64,000 nt of DNA from Jaltomata sinuosa (Eukaryota; Streptophyta; Magnoliopsida; Solanales; Solanaceae): contig QJPP01001747.1 in the NCBI GenBank assembly GCA_003996215.1, positions 1-64,000 on the forward strand, read 5' to 3'. Numbering within the stretch: the stretch's first letter is position 1; the number at the start of each line of letters is the position of its first letter. The translations under genes and the position numbers were made by a program. The notes under the pieces were generated by a model. It made no database searches. It saw only the letters and a list, made by a program, of their open reading frames with translations, and was not told the origin of the DNA. This document shows positions 35,231 through 46,040 of this stretch, piece by piece.

Positions 35231-36000
35231 AGACCGAAGCAACCAAAGGCAAATAACTCTACTGAATAAATTGTTTATCCAAAAAGTCTTTCAACTTCAA
35301 TTCACGTAGCTCTGCTAATGCCATATGATAGGGCGGAATAGAAATCGATTGAGTATCGCTAATAACATCGTTCCTAAAATCAATAACTTTGTAAGGTAGG
35401 ATACCTGGGAGTTTCTCGAGAAACACTTTGAAGAACTCGATAAGCACAGGGAATAAGTTAAATTCTTGTATTACGGCTTGAGTGTCATTCACAACAATCA
35501 AACGATATACGCACCACTTGGAGATCATTTTGTGAGCCTTAAAATAAGATATATCTACCTTGAGGTTTAGCAATATCTCTCTTTTATTTGACAACAGGTT
35601 CATTAGAAAATTCAAATTTGACCATTTTAGATCGGTAATCTACAGCTGTGTAACAAGCGAAAAGCCAGTCCATTCTCATGAACACATCAATATCCACCAT
35701 TTCTCGTTCAATTATATTGGTAGTGGTCTCTCATACTTTGACCACGACTATGCAATTTCTATAAACTCTATATGTAAAACATGAACACGAACAAGAGTTT
35801 TCACAAAAAAGGTTCTAACAATTGTGTGGGTTCCACTCCACAGTCAAGATATGGTGTCACTGTCACACATGATAAATTCGATCCAAGATAATCAATGAAT
35901 ATGCATCATAAGTGAAAATAGTAAGAATACTTATAACTACAGAAACTGAAGCCTCAATTGTCTCTCTATGAGCCAAACCATAGAGTTAAACTTCACCCCA
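35231..36000 (-). pseudogene. Gypsy fragment D: protease to RT start
   Basis: Minus strand. A protease remnant (LGSNLSCVTVTPYL, about 35845-35890; MRMDWLFACYTAVDYRSK, about 35630-35685) is followed by the linker (FSNEP; ISYFKAHKMISKWCVYRL). The conserved pre-RT block comes next (VFLEKLPGILP, IDFRNDVISDTQSISIPPYHMA, LKDFLDKQFI; 35259-35440). The RT should continue into a VLFVKKKDGS-like motif, but it stops after ASV at the C LTR boundary, which dates C as the later insertion. Frameshifts occur at about 35610 and 35750. It belongs to a gypsy family other than the Tekay copies at the window ends. Confidence 0.82.
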
Positions 36001-37920
36001 TTCCTAATTAGCAGTAACATTACCACCTCCGGTACCACAAACATTAATAATATAGATATCTCAATCATACTTAAATGTTGTTATTAGAGGTGATAAATGA
36101 GCGAATTGGATTGAATTTGGGCGAATCAAACTGGATTGAGTTAATAAATAGACGGGTTATTGACCCGTCCAAAATTACTTGGGCTAAAATGCGGGTCAAA
36201 ACTCAACCTGTCCAAGTCATACTAAGTTTTAATTGTTTTATTTATTTTTTATATATATAATTTTTTAGTACCTAATAAAACATTATTATTATTTGTTATG
36301 GCTATATATAACACATCAAATAAAGAAAATGTCTTTTCAAAATATTTTGACAAGATTTTTCATTAATCAATTTGGGCTAAATATCAATTCAAAATTAATA
36401 GGTTGAAATGAGTTGAATTAAACTAATAAATGAATAGGTCATTTACCAATTTAAATTAATAATGTTTATATTTTTTTAAGTCATCACTTTATTATAATAA
36501 TTTTTTAGTGGCATAACACTGTGTGAAATTATCGAGCTGGGCATAGCTCAGCTCAATTCATGCTTGGCTAAACTTCAATAAAATTTAGTTGGGTTCGAGT
36601 AGATACTGGTACAATGTGTATTGGGTTTAATTGCATGCTTTACTTTTTAAATTAAATTGATTTTTAATTTTTGTCTTAATCTAACGACGCATAAATTCTT
36701 TAAGGAGCAAAGCATACTTTATTAGATATTATAATACGAAAATATAATTGTTATATGTAAACTCTCGTGGGCTCCCTCGACTCGACACCCAAATTTAATT
36801 GTGATAAGTCATTTCCAAATCTTTATTTCCATGTTGGGAAAGATTAAAGAGACACATATATTATATTAATGAAAGGTTTGAAGGTGGCCACGACAACCTC
36901 TATTAACTTGGGCCATTCGTTTCCCTCTTAGGTGGTATAAAGTAATTTGTATAACAAGGTCAGACATTATTATAAATTTATAATGTTAGCACTAGCATTT
37001 TTTTCATTACTTTATAATGATAACCACCATCCTTCTGTTTTTGGGACCCCAGATGATGAAAGAATAATGTATAAAAACTTCATTAGTTGGGCCTCTCTAT
37101 AATTAATCCATAATTGTCTTTTCATCAGTAATTCTCCCCCTTTTAGCAAAGCGACAGGTTACGAGGTAGTATGACATAACTGCATTTCGATACAAAAAAA
37201 ATTGAGAAAACTATGCGAAATAACAAACCTAAACCCTTATTTATAAATCATAACAATACTTTAAAATAATTACTATCCGCAATAAAAATAGTAATATTTA
37301 TAGTGGCTCCAATCAATTTACTCCAAATACATTTAGAAGAGTATCATGCTCCTAATTACAATATTCACTTCCTTTTTTAATTCAACATCTTTCTTACTTT
37401 TCCAAATTTTTATCATTATCCTAATTACTAATTTCTACACAATTTCAACAAGTTTCTCTCTCAAAATCATGTCTTCCATAAAATCACAAGATTTCAAAAA
37501 AAAAATTCTCTTCCAAAATTGTGATTTAATCCCCTTTCTCTCCAAAAATTGTGATTTCAATTCCTTTTCTCTCTCAAAATCGTGATTCTTGAAAATTACG
37601 TAACTACAATGTCGATTTTGAAATACATTCAAATCTATAATGAAAATTTTCAATGATGGGATGACAAGATTAAAAGGAGTCGTCAAAATTTATTGTTTTT
37701 ACAACTAAAAATGATCGATGAGACCTTTTTGTCTTGGCGTACGACGTAGAACTTTGACTTTCAAGGAGAGTCCCCCCAACTTATTCTCTACATCATTGTT
37801 GATATGAACATTACAAGAGCAGAAATTATCAAAAGTGAGGTAGATCAAGTGTCCCGGGTTCTAAATACATTCAGATTTTCCTTTTCAGATCTACAATGAC
37901 TATTTTCAATTCATTTTTCC
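36001..37920. other. AT-rich intergenic, probable old repeat
   Basis: No gene is supported. The part at 36080-36250 has inverted words around GACGGGTTATTGACCCGTCC, reminiscent of MITE-like Solanaceae repeats, but I could not define ends. The 79-83 codon ORFs at 37346-37686 lie in low-complexity DNA on both strands and are not credible. Confidence 0.4.
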
Positions 37921-37924
37921 AGAT

Positions 37925-38362
37925 TTATGTTCTAAATACGTTCGGAGTTTTATTTGTATTTTTGTATTTATTTTATTATTATTTTCACTCTTTAATTTCA
38001 TTTGTATAGTCGGAGAGTTGTATATGTATCAATATACATATTTAGGTATTTGTATTTTGACTTTCAATTTAATATACAAATGCAAATGCAAATTATATAT
38101 TTTAAATACATTTGAAGTTTTATTTGTATTTTTATATTTATTTCGTTATTTTTTATTCACTCTTCAATTTCATTTGTATAGTGAAAGAGTTGTATATGTA
38201 TTAATATGTATTTACGTATTTGTATTCTGATTTTCAATTGTAATATACAAATGCAAATACAAATTGTATTTAGTGGAAGAGTTGTAGACGTATCAATATG
38301 TATTTAGGTATTTGTATGTAGGCTTAAATTGTAATATACAAATACAAACACAAATTGTAATA
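37925..38362. repeat. Tandem repeat, about 169-bp unit, about 2.6 copies
   Basis: Units of about 169 bp begin near 37931 and 38100, with a partial third from 38269. Each has TTTTATTTGTATTTTT, then TTTCATTTGTATAGT, GAGTTGTATATGTAT, ATTTGTATT and AATATACAAATGCAAAT. AT-rich, non-coding. Confidence 0.8.
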
Positions 38363-39286
38363 ATTTCAGTTGCATATATACATATACACATACAATTGTT
38401 CAATATGTATTTGTATTACAAATTCAAATGTGCAATATACAAGTCTCAATTTTAATGTACAAAATATATAAATACAACTTGAATATAATTGTATCTACAC
38501 GAGTATGTCATAAACAAATACAACTGAAGTACACCATATACAAATCATAGTTCTTCTTTCGTCTCTCTCTTTTATTAAATATACTGAAATTTAACTTAAA
38601 AAAATATTCTTTCAATTAAAAATATTTTACTTCTTAATTTGTCAGAGTTGTTGTTAATCTACTAGTTTCACTTCTTAATACATATTTATGCCGGTAATAA
38701 AATGGGTAATATTTAAATTTTAAAATATGCGTACAATATGAATTTGTATAGATCTATTTTTATCCAACTTCTTGTTTGGAAACAAAATCTTCATTTAATA
38801 GTCAGGTCTTATTTTAATAGTCAACATATTTTTTTCTTTTTTACCTAACCGATATTAATAGAGATTAGTACTAATTAAAGATTTTTCCCTTTTTTAACTA
38901 AAATTATTATGCAAAATTTACTCTCCCATATCCGATTTGTATTTGTATTCATTCTTTTAAACTACGTAAAATACGTATAAAATAGCAATATGTTACTACA
39001 AATGTTGCTATCGCATGTAATTATGAAAATGTTGCTATCTCCTCCTTAATTATGAGTTCATCTTTGCTATTTATAAAAGTTTCTCAAAACATTACTCCCC
39101 ATTCGATAATATTTATCTACGTTACTAAAAATAAATATTCAATAATAGTACTTATCCAATTTAAAAAACTAATAGATAATTACTCATTTCTACCCATTTT
39201 TCTCGTAGTTATTAATTATAGTCATTACCTAATACATCTTTCAAAGCATTGAATTAATTATAGAGATAATTTCAAAAATGTATAAT
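38363..39286. other. AT-rich intergenic
   Basis: ACAAATACAA-type words continue from the tandem repeat to about 38530. Beyond that nothing is recognised. ATAAT at 39282-39286 is the target duplication of the next element. Confidence 0.5.
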
Positions 39287-39670
39287 TGTTATGAAATATT
39301 ATGTGGATGTCCATAACTCCTAAGAAATTAGTCCCACCAATATTCTTCATAATGTGTAGTAACCTCCACACCCATTACTTCCCTCCATTATGAAGATAAC
39401 CTCCCTATTTATCACCATTAATCTTGTAACCTTCCACCTCCATAACCTCCTCCTTTATATCAATGGTTAATGTCATATTAGTGACAACCTTTTGTATGCT
39501 TCTATGAACACTATAAATAGAGGCATAATGGTTCATATTGTAAACACTTGAAATACTTGAGAAACACTTGATACTTGGAAGAATAAGAAATACTCTCTTC
39601 TCTTGTCTCCTTCATTTCTTGTTTATTTTCTTACTTCATATTGTTACTCTTATGGTTTAGTTTTACAACA
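39287..39670 (+). repeat. 5' LTR, 384 bp
   Basis: It runs from TGTTATGAAATATTATGTGG to GTTTAGTTTTACAACA. It contains the TATA-like CTATAAATAG at 39511-39520. Confidence 0.95.
39511..39520 (+). promoter_or_regulatory. LTR TATA box
   Basis: CTATAAATAG fits the plant TATA consensus. It lies about 160 bp before the LTR end and is repeated identically in the 3' LTR at 44623-44632. Confidence 0.65.
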
Positions 39671-39684
39671 CGTTATCAGCACGA
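39671..39684 (+). other. Primer-binding site, unusual: fits the tRNA-Ile anticodon arm
   Basis: CGTTATCAGCACGA directly follows the LTR. Its complement, TCGTGCTGATAACG, equals the anticodon arm of plant tRNA-Ile(AAU) as I recall it (TCGTGCTAATAACG), except that the wobble A is read as G. That A is inosine in the mature tRNA, and inosine pairs with C. This points to priming from an internal or cleaved tRNA, as known for Drosophila copia with half of initiator tRNA-Met. Confidence 0.6.
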
Positions 39685-40324
39685 GGCTTTAATTTTTATA
39701 ATTGTCTTCAAATTTGAGTTCACTTCTCGAACTATCCAAAAGATAGAAGTCCAGTAGGTGCTACAAATTTAGCACAACACCGACAGTGAGTGAGGCAATT
39801 GATTGTCTCCCGAGCGGTCAACTTTGTCAATGAATATTTCTATATTTTGAAATTCTCCAGGCAAAAAGGTAACACTTGTGTGATATATATTTATTTAAAT
39901 TATTCTTGTGCTAACAGTTTAAATGCAGTTAAAGAAAAAGATAGCAATGTTGAAGATATTGGTAAGTTCAAATTTATAGTTATTTGATTTATTACTGTTA
40001 TCACAATAAGAGAATATAAAGTTTATGTGAAATCATGAACACATTACGTTTGTAAAAAGAAAACATACTGTTAAGTTTGAATATTTTTTTTGCTATTTTG
40101 TTAAAAAAAAAATTAAAAAAAGTCTTGTTTTGTGAGGAAAAAAAACTACTGTTTAATGTGAAAAAAACAAATGCTACTGTTTGAAAAAATAAATTGTTTT
40201 TCCTCTAACATGGTTTAGAAACAGTGGCTTGTTTAACGAAATTCAATGATTTTTCCATTTAAAAAGAAAAAGGATTGAAAGTGAGCCTTATAGTACTTTG
40301 ACCTATTATGCTATTGATTGAGGG

Positions 40325-40552
40325 TAAGACGATAGATTCAAGTCCTATCGCACCAAAAGAATAATACATCGGGTTAAAGTGTCGATGCACTCTAATAATA
40401 AGATGTTGGGTTCAAGTCCCACTGATTTATGACCTAAAACACCGAGTTAAAGTCTCGGTGCACTATAATGATAAGATGTTGGGTTCAAGTCTCATCGATC
40501 TATGGCCTAAGACGTATTTATATGGGTAAGACGTTGGGTTTAAGTCCTAATG
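40325..40552 (+). repeat. Array of about 73-bp units with T-arm-like hairpins
   Basis: Units start at about 40325, 40399, 40472 and 40527 (AAGA[CT]G[AT]T...). Hairpins with a 6-bp stem and 9-nt loop occur at 40330-40350 (CGATAG/CTATCG), 40367-40387 (CATCGG/TCGATG, one G-T pair), 40440-40460 (CACCGA/TCGGTG) and 40532-40552 (CGTTGG/CTAATG, two G-T pairs). Weaker forms are at 40404-40424 and 40478-40498. Loops are [AG]TT[CTA]AAGT[CG]. The stems differ in sequence while pairing is kept. Confidence 0.75.
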
Positions 40553-41025
40553 CACCATAATGATGATATAATGATGACTATGACAAAATAATGTGCTTTT
40601 GATGAAAAGTCGTGAAATTAGCCCAATTGATTTGCTCCATTCTCTTATGTGAATGTGGTAGCAATGCATAATATGTTTGAAAGAAGACAAATGCTTGACT
40701 GTATGAATATGGGCGTGAAGAAAAAAAATAGTCATCATTATGGTAGTTGAGTTCAAATCCCACCAAATATGGTCAAACATATGGGTAAGACATTCGGTTC
40801 AAGTCCAATGCAATATCTTTACGATATAATGATGACTGAGAAAATTGATATGCTCTTGATAAGAATTGTGAAGTCCGTCGTATTGAATATGCTTCATTCC
40901 ATGAATTGAATGTGGTAGCAATATATGATAAGTCTGAAAGATGACCAAATCACTATTATTGTTGTATAAATGAACGTGGACGTGACAAAGGACAAAAACG
41001 TTGATCATCATTGTGGTAATTGTAA
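40527..41025 (+). repeat. Tandem duplication of about 255 bp in the gag region
   Basis: Copy 1 is about 40527-40784 and copy 2 about 40785-41025. They share GGGTAAGAC[AG]TT, GATATAATGATGACT, GAATGTGGTAGCAAT and a [CT]ATCATT[AG]TGGTA[AG]TTG end. Each encodes a short basic stretch (EYGREEKK in one, ERGRDKGQKR in the other) that resembles the nucleic-acid-binding tail of copia gag. Confidence 0.7.
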
Positions 41026-44000
41026 AGGAAGAACGCTATGAATTCTCCAAATGGTCCTTCAGAAGTGAAGGTAATTTTTACCATCAATGTATGAAAGGTA
41101 TATATTAGGCACACAATTTTTGTGGACATAATTTGGTAAATTTTATAAATCCTCCATCAAAATAAGAGAATATAAAGTAGTTGTACACTTTACCTTTCAA
41201 AGTGATGTTGAGGTGGATCATATAAATATTATAAATGTTAAGGCACGACAATAAGCTTATAATGTAAATTTATGAAGCACATATATGTGATTATAATCCA
41301 TTTCTTGAAGAGAATGTGATTTGTGATAAGCATTGAAAATGCCAACCCATTATTGAAAGTGAATTTATCGAATGTGGTAAAAATTATTGTGTAAAGATTT
41401 GCTTATATGGTTGGACAAATATCAAAACTCACCTCTACGGAAGGTTTGAGAGAAATGAAAAGAAAATATTTTGATATTAACGGTCATTGGTCAATTACTT
41501 TTAGTACGTCACATATATTATGATATGTCCTATATATCATGGATTACCAAAAGGTAAAAGTAAGAAATAAGTCTTACACAAATATTGTGGCATATTTTAT
41601 TATGAACTACCAAAGGGAAAAAGAAAGAAATGATTCTTTCATATAAAGGTATTGGTCATGAAAAAAAAATGAATGTTATTGTGTGGCTTCACAAATTTGT
41701 TATTGATTGGGTACATATAATTTTCTCCTTAAAGGAGATGTTCACCATAGGTGTGGTGTTTTGAAATATGAGGTAGTACTCAAGCATTTGATAGCTTCAA
41801 AAAAGCTAATGTATTACTACACGATGGTATGAAATTGTCCATAATATTGGAATTGTAGTAAGTCTCCAAAAGAAACTTTTTAAGTTTCAAGAAAAAAAAA
41901 TTATTATTGTTTTGAGACTATAAATTATGGAAAGATTTTATATCTTCATATTACTACAATCGAAACGGTTATAAATATTTATGTGAAAGACTACCATTTT
42001 CCTCCTATTTGTTGATACAAATATGGGCATATATAAGTTGGCATGACCGGTTGACCATTGCGGTTCAAATGTGATACAAAAAATAAGTGAGAATTCATGT
42101 GGTTATACATTGAAGAAATAAAAGATTCTTCAAGAATTCTCTTGTGTTGCTTGTTCTCAGGACAAAATATTATATCAGCTAAGGTTGGGGTTGTACCCCT
42201 AAATTTTTGGAACATATAACAAGGTGAATACGGGGCCCTTCACCTGCCATGTGGACCGTTTACTATGAAATGAGATGCATCTATGGTTGGTCACATGTGC
42301 TTTGCTATCAACTTGCAATTTAATATTTGCAAGGTTGTTTGCTCAAATTGTTAAATTAAGAGCATGGTTCAAAACTATAAAAGTTGATAATGTTGGTTGG
42401 TTTAGCAAAAATTGTGTGCCTCCAATTATAGCTAAACCGTTGGTTATGAGAATAAATCTCCCAAAAGAAAATTTGGTATGAGATGTGTGTAGCAACACTT
42501 GTATGCATCAAGCCAATAAAGTTCTCCTATATTATTGGTTCAGGGTCAGGATCCAAATAATTCCATCTAAAAATTTAAATGTGCGGTATTTAATTGCTCC
42601 ACAATGCACAAAGATGGATCCCCAAATAAGATTGGGGTGAATGTTAGATTTCCTAACATTAGGGGGAGATATGATTAACAACTGAAATGGAAGATGAATT
42701 ATCTAGATCCTCGTAAAAAAATGTGAACTTGAAGTTCAAGAGATAATTCAACTGCAAAATATTGCAAATTAATTGACAGACGTATTTGCTGACCCTATGC
42801 TATAATTCAGTTGTAAATGCTCCAATGAGAAGTCCTTGAAGGACATGGTCTATGGCATGCCTGAAGCATGATAGACTAATCGATTCCAAAAGTAAAACTC
42901 CTTGAAGAAGGAGAGGAGCAAATTATAAAAATGGTTATAGTAATGAGGCAAGTGCTTTAAAAGAGCACCATGACATAACTCTTCATAAAACCTTGGCAAA
43001 GGTTCAGGTACCTGAAAATGAAAAAGAAGAAGAAGAGATCGATCTCGATATGTTATGTCATAATAGAATCGATATCAAATGACCGTCGACGGTATCTTTG
43101 ATATAATGTAGCTCTCATCATTATAAATGGTAATGAGGATCTTGAATTTAAATCTGTCAAACAGTATGGACAGATAAATTTTGGCCAGATAAAATACGCA
43201 ATTCAAGTATATTTTATTTCACTTGATAAGTGATGGTATGGACTTAGTCTTTAGACTAAAGTATAATGCTAGTTGTGTACAAATGAATTATTATGCGAAA
43301 TGTAAAATCGTAAGATATAAAGTACGTTTTGTGCCTTGAGTCATAAAGAATTTTCACAAAAGTCCTGGCATTATTGTTTGGAGATGTATTCTCCTGTTGG
43401 TGGATGCAATGAATTTTCTTTCAATCTAGCAATAGATGAAAAACTTGAATGCGTATAAAGAATGATTGTTATGTATAGCTAGACGATAAAGATTGTATGG
43501 AAATCCTTGAAGGATTCAAAAAGTTTTAAAGTGATTTCATTGAGTACCCCAATGATTGTGATATCACTAGAAATAAAGCAAGATCAATTTTGATCTCATG
43601 AAAATGGTTAGAAAGTACCATGTCTTAGTGAAATTGGTGCGCTTATATATCTTGCTATCTATACATGAAATAATATTTTTGATATGCAGAAAAGTCATAA
43701 TTTCACTTTTATGTGAAAATATTTGAGCGAAATTAGAAATTGGTATAGATGATTATTTCTAACCAATATTGTCAAAAGTTTGTTGGATATGAAAATGCGA
43801 GAGATTATTTGATCTACAAAACGTTTGATCATACGGAAGTTCTCTATTTGCATGTGAGGTCATTGCCATATTATTATATTCAACAAGACAGTTAATGATT
43901 GATATTTATTCAAGTCAAGTAAAGCTACTAGCAACTTATAAAGCAAGTGACTACACATGAGAAGATGTGTGATTTTATTTGAGATTGAGGTTGCAATACT

Positions 44001-44200
44001 ATATGAAATGATGCTTCTTGCATAGCTTAATTGAAAGAAGAATATAGAGAAGAGGATAAAAAAAAGTATATTTCAGCAAAGGACTAGTTTGCTCAATTTG
44101 GTGGAATATTTGACGGAGGCATTGTCGATCTCAACACTTCGAGAAGTTGGATTGGAATGTATTATCTACATGATTAAGTGATGTCTTTGTTAGGGGGAGT
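41026..44200 (+). pseudogene. Degenerate Ty1/copia pol
   Basis: Family hallmarks are readable in alternating frames. MNYLDPRKK with QEIIQLQNIAN-like words lies at about 42690-42770 (the variable region before RT), EEIDLDMLCHN near 43030, and an RT start around 43330-43420 (SQSPGI, then SPVVDAMNF-like). LDDKDCMEILEGFKK follows at about 43480-43520, and a C-terminal YLTEALSISTLREVG near 44110-44160 corresponds to the copia RNase H tail. No integrase triad and no YVDD block can be read cleanly. Many stops and indels. No protein is likely made from this copy. Confidence 0.7.
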
Positions 44201-44387
44201 AAATACGCGCTACACTCTTTTTTCCTTGGCCTAGGTTTTGTCCCAATGAGTTTTCCTGGCTAGGTTTTTAACGAGGCAGCAAACAACGCATATTACAAGA
44301 TATGTGTACTCTTTTTTCTTCACTGAATTTTTTTCCCACAGGGTTTTTCCTAGTAAGGTTTTAACGAGGCACATCATTTATGGACAT

Positions 44388-44398
44388 CCAAGGGGGAG
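44388..44398 (+). other. Polypurine tract
   Basis: CCAAGGGGGAG lies immediately before the 3' LTR start TGTTATG. Confidence 0.85.
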
Positions 44399-44782
44399 TG
44401 TTATGAAATATTATGTGGATGTCCATAACTCCTAAGAAATTAGTCCCACCAATATTCTTCATAATGTGTAGTAACCTCCACACCCATTACTTCCCTCCAT
44501 TATGAAGATAACCTCCCTATTTATCACCATTAATCTTGTAACCTTCCACCTCCATAACCTCCTCCTTTATATCAATGGTTAATGTCATATTAGTGGCAAC
44601 CTTTTGTATGCCTCTATTAACACTATAAATAGAGGCATAATGGTTCATATTGTAAACACTTGAAATACTTGAGAAACACTTGATACTTGGAAGAATAAGA
44701 AATACTCTCTTCTCTTGTCTCCTTCATTTCTTGTTTATTTTCTTACTTCATATTGTTACTCTTTTGGTTTAGTTTTACAACA
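44399..44782 (+). repeat. 3' LTR, 384 bp
   Basis: Same length as the 5' LTR with 4 substitutions and no indel; followed by ATAAT. Confidence 0.95.
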
Positions 44783-44899
44783 ATAATAAAGTAATTAGTT
44801 TACAATAAATATAACCAAGTTTATTTTATAAAAAAAATAGCCCAAAAATGAACTAGCTACCAAAAAACAAATAGCCGCATGTATATGTAATATATATGT

Positions 44900-45042
44900 A
44901 ATGTATCAATATTGTATAAAAGTTATGTAATGTATCGATATTGTATAAATAACATATAAATGTGTATCGATATTGTATAAATGACATAGAAACGTGTATC
45001 GATATTGTATAAATAATAAACGTATATCGATATTGTATAAAT
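44900..45042. repeat. Tandem minisatellite, about 30 bp, 5 copies
   Basis: The core TGTATCGATATTGTATAAAT starts near 44902, 44931, 44963, 44995 and 45022, with spacing of 27-33 bp and variable ends. The core includes the palindrome ATCGAT. Confidence 0.85.
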
Positions 45043-45468
45043 AATTATGTAATGTACATGTAATATATATCAATATCTATTTTGTAAAATAAACACTAGC
45101 ATAGTCATGTTGCAGAGAGATGTACCCATATGGTTATGCACCAAAGACGTTGGTCTTGCCTTTGAACTCAGACACTGGTTGTGGCCAAGTAATAAAACTT
45201 TATTGATTCTCCCTTAATTAACTGAAGCAATGTACTGGAATAATTAATTAATAAAATCATTGTTTTTGTCTATTTTACTGTAAGTTTATTCTAACTGGGA
45301 CTGGAGTAATTTCTCCTAGCTATTTGTCATAGAATCCATGAAGGGAAATAAGTCTGAGATATATATCTTTATTAATATGCGGGTTGTTCTATTAAGAGTT
45401 AGAACTTCTTCACTTCAAAATTTGCTATCTTTTCTTCTGTAGTGCGCTGCGAAATTGTTAAATCAGTA

Positions 45469-45507
45469 GAAAGAAGAGAAGAAGAGGAGGAGGAGGAGGG
45501 GGGGAAA
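45469..45507. repeat. Purine-only tract
   Basis: This 39-bp run of A and G contains (GAG)n/(GGA)n and a G7 stretch. It is a simple repeat, possibly non-B DNA forming. Confidence 0.85.
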
Positions 45508-45599
45508 CAACGAGGCATATGACCAATTAAGGTAATAAATGAGTGATAATTTTAAAGTGGGTTATTTTTTGTGTAAATAAGTTTGATGGGCTGACATTT

Positions 45600-46040
45600 T
45601 ACTTAATTTTCCCTTAATTATATTCAAAGGTTGATATCGTAAAATTAATCCTATTATTTATTATTTCTTAACATGTGTGTCAACTCAGTAGTGGACAAGT
45701 ATTGTTGGACGGAGAGAGTAATATCCGATTTTATGATTTCAAAAGCATACTTTCTTTTTTTCAATTTATGTGGCATAGTTCGAATTTCAAGAATCAAACA
45801 GTTTAAGTTTAACCGTGAATATGAGTATGAAATCTTTAATTTTTTTGAAATAAATTTTTTATATTTGGAAACTATGTAAAAAGTACTATAAGTCATAATA
45901 ATTGACAATTCAAAATATTTAAAAGATATATAAAAAAATTATGGTAAAAAATAGACTTATTTGAATCTCGAAATTCAAAAAATGCAAAAAATAAGTGGTC
46001 CTTTTTTATTTTTACTGAACCAAACTCTCATTTCATGCTT
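45600..46040. mobile_element. Stowaway-like MITE debris
   Basis: GTGGACAAGTATTGTTGGACGG with GAGAGAGTA (45691-45721) matches the 3' end of Stowaway MITEs (complement TACTCTCTCCGTCC). Directly after it, CAATTTATGTGGCATAGTTC at 45761 matches the body of another such element. I could define only one terminus with confidence; two nested copies are plausible. The 84- and 68-codon ORFs on opposite strands are artefacts. Confidence 0.55.

Larger units (their letters stand above)
39287..44782 (+). mobile_element. Young Ty1/copia-derived element with degenerate coding region
   Basis: The 5496-bp element has 384-bp LTRs that differ at only 4 positions by direct reading (about 99% identity). It is flanked by a perfect 5-bp duplication ATAAT (39282-39286 and 44783-44787). 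A PBS-position sequence that does not match initiator tRNA-Met sits directly at the LTR, and a polypurine tract (CCAAGGGGGAG, 44388-44398) precedes the 3' LTR. The interior carries a repeated hairpin array, a 258-bp tandem duplication and a heavily mutated copia pol with no ORF over 75 codons. It appears non-autonomous yet recently inserted. Confidence 0.92.

Noticed and set aside
40325..40560. tRNA genes or a complete tRNA-derived SINE
   Set aside because: Only T-arm-like hairpins are seen. I find no matching D-arm, anticodon arm or acceptor stem and no convincing A box at the right distance.
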